This document shows positions 27,341 through 34,701 of a DNA stretch of 42,897 nt, piece after piece. The notes below the pieces were generated by a model. That model was given only the letters and a program-made list of their open reading frames with translations. It did not search any database and was not told the DNA's origin. The DNA comes from Bordetella parapertussis (GTDB lineage Bacteria; Pseudomonadota; Gammaproteobacteria; Burkholderiales; Burkholderiaceae_C): positions 1-42,897 of the forward strand of contig CAMCTC010000037.1 of the NCBI GenBank assembly GCA_945878355.1, written 5' to 3'. The translations under genes and the position numbers were made by a program. Numbering within the stretch: the first letter of the stretch is position 1; the number at the start of each line of letters is the position of its first letter.

Positions 27341-28023
27341 AGCCGGTCTTGTCGATCGTCATTCCGGCATTGAACGAGGCCGCGGGCATCGAGGCCGTGT
27401 TGCAGGCCTTGCAGCCGCTGCGTGCGCGCAACATCGAGCTGGTGCTGGCCGACGGCGGCAGCCGCGATAGAACCGCGGCGCTGGCCCGGCCGTGGGTCGA
27501 CGCCGCGGTGGACGCGCCACGTGGTCGCGCGCTGCAGATGAACGCCGGCGCTGCGCAGGCGCGGGCCGATGTGCTGCTGTTCCTGCACGCCGACACGCGG
27601 CTGCCGCCGCTGGCCGATGTGCTCGTGCTGCAGGCTGTGAATCGGCGGGGCGGCGGCGCCTGCTGGGGCCGCTTCGACGTGCGCATCGAGGGCCGCCCCT
27701 GGATGCTGCGCGTCGTGGCGTGGCTGATGAACCTGCGCTCCCGCCTGAGCGGCATCGCCACCGGCGACCAGGCGATCTTCGTCACACGCGAGGCCTTCGA
27801 GCAGGTCGGCGGCTTCCCAGTCCAACCCCTGATGGAAGACGTCGAGATCTCGCGCCGGCTGAAGCGCCTGGGCCGTCCCGCATGCCTGAACGCACGGGTC
27901 TGCACCTCGGGCCGGCGCTGGGAGCAGCGCGGTGTCTGGCGGACCATCGTGCTGATGTGGCGGCTGCGCTGGCGCTACTGGCGCGGTGAATCGCCGGCAC
28001 GGCTGGCGGAGGCCTATCGATGA
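27337..28023 (+). CDS. TIGR04283-type glycosyltransferase (rSAM-associated transferase 2)
   Basis: A 228-residue GT-A family 2 glycosyltransferase. It begins VLSIVIPALNEAAGIE and has LVLADGGSRDRTAAL, the D-x-D-like LFLHADTRLP and GDQAIFVTREAFEQVGGFP, with MEDVEISRRLKRLG holding the E-D catalytic pair. Proteins of this type are found beside ArsS and are annotated as arsenosugar biosynthesis glycosyltransferases. The sugar donor is not known. The C-terminus is Arg/Trp-rich (MWRLRWRYWRGE), probably membrane-apposed. Confidence 0.88.
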   Translation: MKPVLSIVIPALNEAAGIEAVLQALQPLRARNIELVLADGGSRDRTAALARPWVDAAVDAPRGRALQMNAGAAQARADVLLFLHADTRLPPLADVLVLQAVNRRGGGACWGRFDVRIEGRPWMLRVVAWLMNLRSRLSGIATGDQAIFVTREAFEQVGGFPVQPLMEDVEISRRLKRLGRPACLNARVCTSGRRWEQRGVWRTIVLMWRLRWRYWRGESPARLAEAYR

Positions 28024-28124
28024 GCGCCGCTCGACCGCTCACGCAGGACCGAAGGGGCTGCCTGGCAGCCTGGCGCTCGATCCCCCTCGGGGGGACAGCG
28101 CGCAGCGCCAAGGGGGTCGGGTGA
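28020..28124 (+). repeat. Hairpin repeat inserted in operon, encoding a coupled 34-codon ORF
   Basis: A GC-rich palindromic element (core ATCCCCCTCGGGGGGAC, flanked by GCGCTC and GCGCAGCGCC arms) separates the two glycosyltransferase genes. Despite the insertion, an ORF starts with ATGA overlap at the upstream stop and ends with GTGA overlap at the next start, so ribosome hand-over is kept. The 34-residue peptide has no domain and is probably not functional. Confidence 0.55.
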
Positions 28125-28768
28125 GCACGGCGATCATCGTGTTCGCCAAGGCGCCCGTGCCCGGCCTGGCGAAGACCCGTCTCGCCCCCGCGCTGGGGGC
28201 AGCCGGCGCCGCAGCGCTCGCCGAGCGCATGCTGCGCCATGCCCTGGCCCAGGCCACGGCGGCGGATATCGGACCTGTCGAGCTGTGCGCCGCTCCGGAT
28301 GCCACGCATCCCGCGCTGCAGGCCGCGGCAGCCGAACATGGCGCCGGCCTGACCGAGCAAGGCACCGGCGATCTCGGCCTTCGCATGCACCGCGCGTTGG
28401 CGCGCAGCCTGATCCGCCACGGCCGCGCGCTGCTGATCGGCACCGATGCGCCTTCGCTGAATGCCAACTTGCTGCGCCAGGCATCGTCCGCACTGCAGGA
28501 CCACGATGCGGTGTTCGTGCCGGCCCTGGACGGTGGCTATGCCCTGGTGGGCCAGCGCCGAGCGGATCCACGCTGGTTCTTCGACATGCGTTGGAGCCAT
28601 GACCGCGTGATGGAAGACACGCGCGAGAGGCTGCGCGCGGCCGGCGTGCGCTGGGCGGAGCTGCCTCCGGTGGCCGACATCGACGAGCCGGTGGACCTGG
28701 TGCACCTGCCGCCAGGCTGGCTCGATGGGCTGGCGGTGGCAAGCCGGATCCGGGAGCAGCAGCCATGA
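28121..28768 (+). CDS. TIGR04282-type glycosyltransferase (rSAM-associated transferase 1)
   Basis: A 215-residue CofC/MobA-like nucleotidyl- or glycosyltransferase. Signatures are IIVFAKAPVPGLAKTRLAPA at the N-terminus (the nucleotide-binding loop), LLIGTDAPSLNANLL and FVPALDGGYALVGQR. The GTG at 28121 is chosen because it overlaps the mini-ORF stop and starts directly at STAIIVFAK; an upstream ATG in the frame lies inside the repeat. With the TIGR04283-type gene it forms the usual pair accompanying ArsS. The reaction is unproven. Confidence 0.87.
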   Translation: MSTAIIVFAKAPVPGLAKTRLAPALGAAGAAALAERMLRHALAQATAADIGPVELCAAPDATHPALQAAAAEHGAGLTEQGTGDLGLRMHRALARSLIRHGRALLIGTDAPSLNANLLRQASSALQDHDAVFVPALDGGYALVGQRRADPRWFFDMRWSHDRVMEDTRERLRAAGVRWAELPPVADIDEPVDLVHLPPGWLDGLAVASRIREQQP

Positions 28769-29946
28769 AGCGGCTGGTGCTGGCCGGTGCCGGCCATGCC
28801 CATGCACGGGTGTTGCGCGCACTGGTACGGCAGCCGATACCCGGCGTCGAGATCGTGGTGATCTCGCCGGAGCCGCTGGCGCCCTATTCGGGCATGGTGC
28901 CTGGGTGGCTGTCCGGTCACTACCGATTCGACGAGATCGCCATCGACTTTCCGCCCTTGGCCGCGGCGGCCGGCGCGCGCTGGTGCCAGGGCGAGATCCA
29001 TGCGCTGGACCCGGCGCGCCGGCAACTGCAACTGGCGGACGGCAGCACGCTGGACTACGACGTGCTGTCCCTGAATGTCGGCTCGACGCTGCAGCCCCCG
29101 TCGGCCGAACACGCACAGATGCTGCCATTGCGCCCGCTGGCGATGCTGCATCGGCGCTACGAGTCCTTGCTCGAGCGCTGGGCCCGCGAGCCTGCCGACC
29201 GGCCTTTCGTCGTCACCGCAGTGGGCGGCGGCGCGGCCGGCTTCGAGGCGCTGCTCGCGGTGCTGGCCCGGTTGCGGGCCCTGCGTCCGGATCACATCGT
29301 GCATGGCAGCCTGCTGACCCGGGGCACGCGCCTGCTGCCCGGACTGGCGCCGGCCGCTCGGCGTGCCGCGCAGCGTGCGCTGGACCGCGCCGGAGTGACC
29401 GTGCAGCTCGGCAGCGGGTGGTGTACCTCCGTTGACCGCAGCAGCGATGTCGTCATCTGGGCTACTGGCGCCGAAGCGCATGCGTGGCAGCGGGACCCCG
29501 CGCGGCGAGGCTCGCTGGCGGTCGACGAGCAGGGCTTCGTGCGCATCAACGAGCAGCTTCGATCGGTGTCCCACACGCAGGTGTTCGCCACTGGCGACTG
29601 CGCCAGCTGGTCCGGCCAGGCCCTGCCCAAGGCCGGCGTGCATGCGGTCCGCATGGGGCCGGTGCTTGCGAGCAATCTGCGCGCGGCGCTGATGGTGCCG
29701 GCAGCTGCCGGCGACCTCCGGGTCCACCGGCCGCAGCGCCACTTCCTGGCTTTGCTGGCCACGGGTGATGGGCGCGCCATTGCATCCCGGGGGCCCTTCG
29801 GTGTCGAGGGTGCCTGGGCGTGGCGCTGGAAGGATCGCATCGACCGCCGCTTCCTGCAGCAGTTCCTCGCGACTCAGGCGGGTTCCCAGCCTGCGCCCAC
29901 CCACAAGCAACCGGCCGAGGTGTCGGCTCGTCCCTCTCTCAAGTAA
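28765..29946 (+). CDS. FAD-dependent pyridine nucleotide-disulfide oxidoreductase
   Basis: A 393-residue flavoprotein of the NADH dehydrogenase-like type, also found fused in front of selenophosphate synthetase (SelD). It begins LVLAGAGHAHARVLRAL (FAD site) and has APYSGMVPGWLSGHY, LSLNVGSTL, the second nucleotide site VVTAVGGGAAGFEAL and the FAD-binding FATGDCASW. The substrate is unknown; similar genes recur near ArsS and selenium genes. The last four codons lie inside repeat copy 2. It ends the coupled run that began at arsS. Confidence 0.85.
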   Translation: MKRLVLAGAGHAHARVLRALVRQPIPGVEIVVISPEPLAPYSGMVPGWLSGHYRFDEIAIDFPPLAAAAGARWCQGEIHALDPARRQLQLADGSTLDYDVLSLNVGSTLQPPSAEHAQMLPLRPLAMLHRRYESLLERWAREPADRPFVVTAVGGGAAGFEALLAVLARLRALRPDHIVHGSLLTRGTRLLPGLAPAARRAAQRALDRAGVTVQLGSGWCTSVDRSSDVVIWATGAEAHAWQRDPARRGSLAVDEQGFVRINEQLRSVSHTQVFATGDCASWSGQALPKAGVHAVRMGPVLASNLRAALMVPAAAGDLRVHRPQRHFLALLATGDGRAIASRGPFGVEGAWAWRWKDRIDRRFLQQFLATQAGSQPAPTHKQPAEVSARPSLK

Positions 29947-30014
29947 ATGTGGCTTGGCCACTTTGCTTGACCCCCATGGGGGGCGGTCGGCGTCGGCCGG
30001 CCTTGGGGCGCTCA
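29936..30014. repeat. Dispersed 79-bp palindromic repeat, copy 2
   Basis: Aligns end to end with the copies at 18655 and 30101, with a few substitutions (aagTaaatg, ccccCatgg, ggTcggcG). It overlaps the last codons and stop of the FAD oxidoreductase gene. With copy 3 it occupies the gap between two convergent transcription units (29947-30219), which holds no gene. Confidence 0.85.
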
Positions 30015-30100
30015 TGAGAAACAAAACGTTCCGCATTGTGGAATGACCCAAGTTCGGTCGTTTCTCCGCGAACGCCGGGCGCCGACAGGGGCCTGGGATG

Positions 30101-30179
30101 CTCTCAAGCAAATGTGGCTTGGCCACTTTGCTTGATCCCCACGGGGGGCGGCCGGCTTTGGCCGGCCTTGGGGCGCTCA
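30101..30179. repeat. Dispersed 79-bp palindromic repeat, copy 3
   Basis: Near-identical to copies 1 and 2, in the same orientation, 86 bp after the end of copy 2. Nested hairpins as in copy 1. The copies resemble REP-type elements and sit at converging 3' ends, so they may stop transcription from both sides. Confidence 0.85.
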
Positions 30180-30219
30180 ATGGGAAGACATGTCGGCGCT
30201 CCGCAGCAGGATGCCGGCA

Positions 30220-31713
30220 TCAAGCCGGATAGACCCCGAACTGCGAGAGGTTCAAATGGTCTTGCATGCTCAAGTCGACGAAATAGCTGGGCGCCAGCGC
30301 CGGCGCAGCAACCGGCAGGCCATAGCTGCCATCCACGTCACCGAGCAGCACACCGACCAAGCCCAGATGAACCGTGCCCGAGCCTATGCTCAACGCCGGT
30401 ACCGTGCCAGGGCTCAGCGTGGCCTTGCCTTGCGCCAGCATCGAAGACACCGTGCTGTCGGCCTCGTTGAAGAAGGTCCAGTTCGGCTTCGGCGCATCCA
30501 GGCCCACCACATGCTTGAGCACCGAGATCGCATCGCTGAGCTCGACGCGGCCATTGCCGTCGAAGTCGGCCGCATAGAGCTGGTACGGCGACAGCGGTTT
30601 GCCCGCGCCGTTGACATCGAGCCCGACGATCATCTTCAGGATGGCGATCGCGTCCGTCAGGTTCACCGCCAGGCTGGTGGCGCTGGCCTCTGCGGCGGGC
30701 ACGATCCGGCTCGCGGTCAGTAGCAAGAGGGTCTCGGTCACAGCAGCCAATGCAGCAGCACCTGTCGCATCGGTGATGACGCTGTGCACGCCAGCGCTAA
30801 GCCCCACCGCGTTGAGCAGGATGTGAGAGTTCCAGCTGTAGGCCAGCAAGTCGACAGTCTGACCCGCGGTGCCAGGGTCGCTGAGCTTGAGCACCGCAGC
30901 GGTCGCGCTGCTGGTCATCGACTCTGCCGTGCCGTGGCCGTCGGTATAGCTCGCCGCGACCGTGATCGCCTTGCCGACCTGGGTCGCCGTGAGAACCAAG
31001 CTGCTCGATGTCGCGCCGCTGATCGCCACGCCGTCGGCTTTCCACAAATAGCTGATCGACCCCAGGCCGTCAGCGTCGGCCAGGGAATTGGCGGCGATCA
31101 AAGCCTTGCCTTGCGTGGCGGTCCCCGCGATGGTGACCCTGCCGGTAGGCGAATCGTTGACGTTGGCCACCGCGCCAGTCGCGCTGCTGAGCATCGACTC
31201 GGCGGTTCCTAGCTGGTCGGTGTAGCTCGCCGCGACCGTGATCGCCTTGCCGACCTGCGCTTCGGTCAGGACGAAGCTCGGGGAGGTCGCGCCGCCGATG
31301 TTGACGCCACCGGCTTTCCACTGGAAGCCGATCGCGCCCAGGCCGTCGGCGTCGGCCAGCGTATTGGCGGCGATCAAAGTCTTGCCCTGCGTGGCGGTCC
31401 CCGAGATCGAGACAGCGCCCGTCGGCAGGTGGTTGCCGAAGTAGGTCGTCAGGTCCAACGTGTCCCTGGTGCTGTTGAAGTACAGAATCTCCATGTTGTA
31501 CAAAACACCATGGAGTGCCGCGCTGGCACCAGACACCGAGTCCACATGCACACCGCCATCAGCGGCCTGGGTGATCGTGTAGTCCTCGCGCCAGGTCGTG
31601 CCCATGTCCAACGAGTCAATCCCGCCCAGGCCATCAAGGATGAAACTGCCCGAAGGCGCTGCTTTGAAATACCACGGGTCATTTCCTGCAGTGCCATACG
31701 TAGTTTTTGCCAT
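30220..31713 (-). CDS. Secreted repeat protein with dockerin-like C-terminal region
   Basis: A 497-residue acidic protein. Residues 1-95 resemble the start of RTX-type secreted proteins (SFILDGLGGIDSLD, LYNMEILYFNS). Two tandem repeats of about 90 residues follow (each with SGTATQGK or AGTATQGK, ADADGLG, AQVGKAITVAASYTD, GTAESM), like Ig/cadherin-type adhesin modules. Residues about 350-410 hold paired dockerin-like calcium loops (LTDAIAILKMIVGLDVNGAG, ADFDGNGRVELSDAISVLKH). No Sec signal peptide; type I secretion is plausible. Residues 58-64 read DSVSGAS, resembling an ApbE target motif. It follows apbE in the same direction, 53 bp away. Confidence 0.75.
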   Translation of the reverse strand: MAKTTYGTAGNDPWYFKAAPSGSFILDGLGGIDSLDMGTTWREDYTITQAADGGVHVDSVSGASAALHGVLYNMEILYFNSTRDTLDLTTYFGNHLPTGAVSISGTATQGKTLIAANTLADADGLGAIGFQWKAGGVNIGGATSPSFVLTEAQVGKAITVAASYTDQLGTAESMLSSATGAVANVNDSPTGRVTIAGTATQGKALIAANSLADADGLGSISYLWKADGVAISGATSSSLVLTATQVGKAITVAASYTDGHGTAESMTSSATAAVLKLSDPGTAGQTVDLLAYSWNSHILLNAVGLSAGVHSVITDATGAAALAAVTETLLLLTASRIVPAAEASATSLAVNLTDAIAILKMIVGLDVNGAGKPLSPYQLYAADFDGNGRVELSDAISVLKHVVGLDAPKPNWTFFNEADSTVSSMLAQGKATLSPGTVPALSIGSGTVHLGLVGVLLGDVDGSYGLPVAAPALAPSYFVDLSMQDHLNLSQFGVYPA

Positions 31714-31766
31714 GGAAGTCGATCAGGAAGAAGAAATTTTGTGAGTGAATGGTTTTCGCAAGAACC

Positions 31767-32666
31767 TCAAGCCTGCGCTACGCGCTTGACGTGAACCGTA
31801 CCGCTCTGGTCGACCGCCAGGTAATTCATGCCGCAGGCCTCGAGAAACGCCAGGCCGTCGGACTGTTTGAGCATCGCGATCGTCGCGCAGTTGCCCGCCA
31901 CCACCGCCAGCGGCGCGACCACGCTGACGGTTCGCCAATGCGTGACCGGTTGGCCGCTGCGCGGATCGAGGATGTGGCAGTAGCGTTTGCCATCGAGCTC
32001 GAAATATCGCTCGTAATCACCGCTGGTGGCCAGGCCACCGCGATCGACCGGGATGGTGGCGAGAATCGCTGTCTTGTCGCGCGGGTCCTGGATACCGATC
32101 ATCCAGGGGCTGCCATCGGGCTTGGGTCCCAGCATCCGCATGTCACCTGCCAGGTTGACGTAGCCATGGCGCAGGCCTTTCGCAGCAAGCACCGCACCGG
32201 CCCGGTCGGCAGCGTATTCCTTGCCGAACCCGCCGAAATCGAGTTCCATGCCAGCCTCAGGCAGGCGCACCGCCTGCCCTTCGCGCTCGACCCGCCGCCA
32301 GCCGATCAGCTGACGCAAGGCCTCCAAGTCGGCAGGCGCCGGCAGGCGGTGATCGTAGAAGTTCCAGGCCCGGCGCAGCACGCCCGAGGTGATGTCGAAC
32401 AAGGCGCCGCTGGACTGGTACAGCGAGTCAGCGTAATTCAGCAGCGACCAGGTCTCGTCGTCGCAAGCCACCGCCTGCCCGCCAGCCGCCGCGTTGATGC
32501 GCGAGACGATGCTCTCGGGCTGGTAGCGCGAATACTTGGCCTCGATGCGTTGGACTTCAGCGATCGCGGCCGCGGCCATTGCCTGCGCTTCGGGCTCGTC
32601 GTCGACCGCCAGCACGAGTTCGCAGGCACTGGCCATCGCCTTGAACGGGATTCGGAAAGTCCGCAT
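31767..32666 (-). CDS. apbE: FAD:protein FMN transferase (ApbE)
   Basis: A 299-residue ApbE family enzyme that attaches FMN from FAD to Ser/Thr of target proteins. Motifs include FKAMASACEL, RIEAKYSRYQPESIVSRIN, ELDFGGFGKEYAADRA and VNLAGDMRMLG, with the C-terminal flavin site GGLATSGDYERYF and HILDPRSGQPV. No signal peptide or lipobox is visible, unlike typical periplasmic ApbE, so its compartment is open. It lies in one direction with tlpA, the DUF4266 gene and the DUF3570 gene, whose product carries a candidate target motif. Confidence 0.93.
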   Translation of the reverse strand: MRTFRIPFKAMASACELVLAVDDEPEAQAMAAAAIAEVQRIEAKYSRYQPESIVSRINAAAGGQAVACDDETWSLLNYADSLYQSSGALFDITSGVLRRAWNFYDHRLPAPADLEALRQLIGWRRVEREGQAVRLPEAGMELDFGGFGKEYAADRAGAVLAAKGLRHGYVNLAGDMRMLGPKPDGSPWMIGIQDPRDKTAILATIPVDRGGLATSGDYERYFELDGKRYCHILDPRSGQPVTHWRTVSVVAPLAVVAGNCATIAMLKQSDGLAFLEACGMNYLAVDQSGTVHVKRVAQA

Positions 32667-32696
32667 GCGCCAGCGCCCGGTGCAGCAGTCCTGGCT

Positions 32697-33842
32697 TCAG
32701 AAATGGCGCGACAGGCCGACTTGAACAGTGCGCGCGTTGAACGCCATCTGGTCGGGGCTGCCGCTGCCAAACAAGCGCCAGCCCGAGCGCTGTCCATACT
32801 GCTCGAACTTCAGGTCGACCAGCCAGTCGGCATCAAGCCGCTTGGCGACCTTCAGACCCAGCGTGTGGGCACCAAAGGCCGAGACCCGCTGGTCTTCCGA
32901 GTAATAGCCTTGGGTGGCAGGCGCGAAGGGATAGCTGCCCGCGTCAGGCAACACATAGAAGCTGGCTGCGCTTTGGCTGTAGAGCCGAAGCAGCGGCGTC
33001 ACGGTCCAGCCTTGGCGCAGCGGCTGCACGTACTCCAGGCCCAGCGTGTGCGAGCGTATGCCCCAGTTGTCGGCGTAATGGCGGTAGCTCAGCCGGGTGG
33101 TGGCCCCGAGCGCTTCGAGGTGATGGTTCCAGCGCAGCATCAGCGTGTTGCTGTCCTTGTCGCGCGGCCGGTTGTCAGCGAACTTGTAGGGATCGGAAAA
33201 ATAGCCCCGACCGCTCGAATGGCCGAGGTTGAGCAACACGATGTCGTGGGTCGTCAGCACCTGGGTCACACCCAGCAACAGCGCGGTCACCCGCTTGGTC
33301 TCGTCAGCCACGACCTTGTTGCTCGGGTTGATCGAATCGCTGTTGAAACCGATGCCAGCGCTCCAAGTCGTGTTCTTGCTTTCGTTCGAAGAGGTCGCTT
33401 TAACCGACAACCCGCGCGACAGGTAGTCGGATTCGCTCGACAGGTTGGCGCCCAAGCTCAGGCTGCCGTTCGGGAAATAACGTGTCAGCTCGGTGTCGAC
33501 CGCATGGCGCTCGTCGCGCATCTTGGTCAGCGCGGCACTTTGGTATGCCGGCGACGCACCCGAGATCGAATCCGTCGTCAACGTGCCACCGATCGCCCAT
33601 TCGCTGGTGATCGGTGCCAACACCATCAACGCGGTGGTGCGGACCTTGATCCGCGAGTCACCGGGTTGGCTGTCGAGGTAATCGAGGTGTTTCAGACTGA
33701 TCAGTCCGCGCTCTGGCGCGCTCTCGGCCTGAACCGCGAGCGGCAGCGCCATCGCTGCGGCCAACAGCGCTGCACCCAGGGTTTGCAGCGGGGCTGACTC
33801 GGTCGGGGCCATGTCATTCATCGCAGTCTTTGAGGACGTCAT
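32697..33842 (-). CDS. DUF3570 outer-membrane protein, candidate flavinylation target
   Basis: A 381-residue protein with an N-terminal signal (TLGAALLAAAMALPLAVQAES, cleavage near residue 40). Beta-strand-rich sequence with alternating hydrophobics follows, ending in VQVGLSRHF with the C-terminal Phe of outer-membrane beta-barrels. Residues 91-97 are D-S-I-S-G-A-S, which fits the ApbE FMN-attachment pattern D-x-x-S/T-G-A-S/T with Ser94 as acceptor. The ATG at 33842 lies 11 bp after the DUF4266 stop; an ATG seven codons downstream is possible. DUF3570 genes recur with DUF4266 and apbE. Molecular role unknown. Confidence 0.82.
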   Translation of the reverse strand: MTSSKTAMNDMAPTESAPLQTLGAALLAAAMALPLAVQAESAPERGLISLKHLDYLDSQPGDSRIKVRTTALMVLAPITSEWAIGGTLTTDSISGASPAYQSAALTKMRDERHAVDTELTRYFPNGSLSLGANLSSESDYLSRGLSVKATSSNESKNTTWSAGIGFNSDSINPSNKVVADETKRVTALLLGVTQVLTTHDIVLLNLGHSSGRGYFSDPYKFADNRPRDKDSNTLMLRWNHHLEALGATTRLSYRHYADNWGIRSHTLGLEYVQPLRQGWTVTPLLRLYSQSAASFYVLPDAGSYPFAPATQGYYSEDQRVSAFGAHTLGLKVAKRLDADWLVDLKFEQYGQRSGWRLFGSGSPDQMAFNARTVQVGLSRHF

Positions 33843-33852
33843 CAAGGTGTCT

Positions 33853-34083
33853 TCAATTGCAGCCACAACCGCCACCGCCGACGCCAGCGCCACCCGATGA
33901 CGCCTCCTTGCTGCTGTAGGTGTGCTCGATGAAACTGGTGTCGAGGCGATCGCCTTCGAAGCCCATCTCAGGCTTGGCCAGATGGCCTTTCTCCCAGGGG
34001 CTGACCTGGCCCAGCGTGCCGCAAGCCGCGACGCCGGACAAAGCGGCGATCGCGAGGAATTTCAACAAAGCGCGTTTCATCAT
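33853..34083 (-). CDS. DUF4266 small lipoprotein with Gly-Cys tail
   Basis: A 76-residue lipoprotein precursor. The signal has the lipobox L-S-G-V-A-A-C (lipidated Cys about residue 21), with the mature part starting CGTLGQVSPWEKGHLAKPEM, the DUF4266 signature. The C-terminus is GGAGVGGGGCGCN, two cysteines in a glycine-rich tail. The start may be either of two adjacent ATG codons (34083 or 34080), both overlapping the tlpA stop. The short Gly-Cys tail looks like a metal-binding or modified peptide segment (inference). Confidence 0.82.
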   Translation of the reverse strand: MMKRALLKFLAIAALSGVAACGTLGQVSPWEKGHLAKPEMGFEGDRLDTSFIEHTYSSKEASSGGAGVGGGGCGCN

Positions 34084-34577
34084 TGATCCTTCAAGCTCAG
34101 CTTGATCTGGGCTTCGAGCGCTTGGCGTTCCTCGGGTCTGAAACCGTTGTGCACCATCAGCACCCTGCCGTCCGGGCCGATCAGCACCGAGGTCGGCATG
34201 CCCTTGACGGCATATGCGCGTGGCGTCTTGCCGCTGGGGTCGAAAGCGACATCAAAGCGGGCTGGATTGTCTTTCAGAAAAGCCTTGGCATCGTCGCTGT
34301 TCTGGTCCACATCGATCGCGACGATGCGCAAGCCCTTGGCGCTGTAGCGCGACTGCATGTCGTTCATCCACGGAAACGACTGCTTGCAAGGGCCGCACCA
34401 GGAGGCCCAGAAATCCAGATAGACCGTCTTGCCTTTGTAGTCGCTGAGCTTGACCGAAGCGGTTCGCCCGGCCAGGTCGAAGTCAGGCGCCAACTGACCG
34501 ACCTCCAGCGCTTGCGCCGACGAGCCCAGCCAACAGGCCAGCAGCAAAAAAGCGGTGCGCGAACAAGAGGTCTTCAT
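34080..34577 (-). CDS. TlpA-family periplasmic thioredoxin-like protein
   Basis: A 165-residue exported thioredoxin-fold protein. The signal peptide is SRTAFLLLACWLGSSAQA (cleavage near residue 23), the active site WCGPC lies in YLDFWASWCGPCKQ, and the cis-Pro loop is KGMPTSVLI. It would keep cysteines of a partner reduced; the Cys-tailed DUF4266 lipoprotein encoded next is an obvious candidate. The ATG at 34577 is chosen because the upstream ATG at 34619 lies in an inverted repeat and would precede the signal peptide with unrelated residues. Confidence 0.92.
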   Translation of the reverse strand: MKTSCSRTAFLLLACWLGSSAQALEVGQLAPDFDLAGRTASVKLSDYKGKTVYLDFWASWCGPCKQSFPWMNDMQSRYSAKGLRIVAIDVDQNSDDAKAFLKDNPARFDVAFDPSGKTPRAYAVKGMPTSVLIGPDGRVLMVHNGFRPEERQALEAQIKLSLKDQ

Positions 34578-34599
34578 GGTGCCGCCAGGTTCAACCTGC

Positions 34600-34625
34600 G
34601 TTAAATGTGCAAAAAGCACTTTAAC
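34600..34625. promoter_or_regulatory. AT-rich inverted repeat upstream of tlpA
   Basis: GTTAAATGTGC (34600-34610), five A, GCACTTTAAC (34616-34625): arms match except for one extra T. It sits 23 bp upstream of the tlpA ATG, in the gap after fliA. No T run follows in either direction, so an operator is more likely than a terminator. Confidence 0.4.
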
Positions 34626-34701
34626 ACATCGACCTGAACGGCCTACGCATCCTGAGCGCTTTTATGCCGCGGTCGAACCCACCAGGCGCGGCTGCGCCGA
34701 C

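Noticed and set aside
28537..30180. Long minus-strand open frame opposite the FAD oxidoreductase gene
   Set aside because: It is the complement of a clear flavoprotein gene plus the 79-bp repeats; its SSKVAKPHLLE segments are just translated repeat.
31749..33797. Long plus-strand open frame opposite apbE and the DUF3570 gene
   Set aside because: High-GC antisense shadow; the minus-strand products have clear family motifs.
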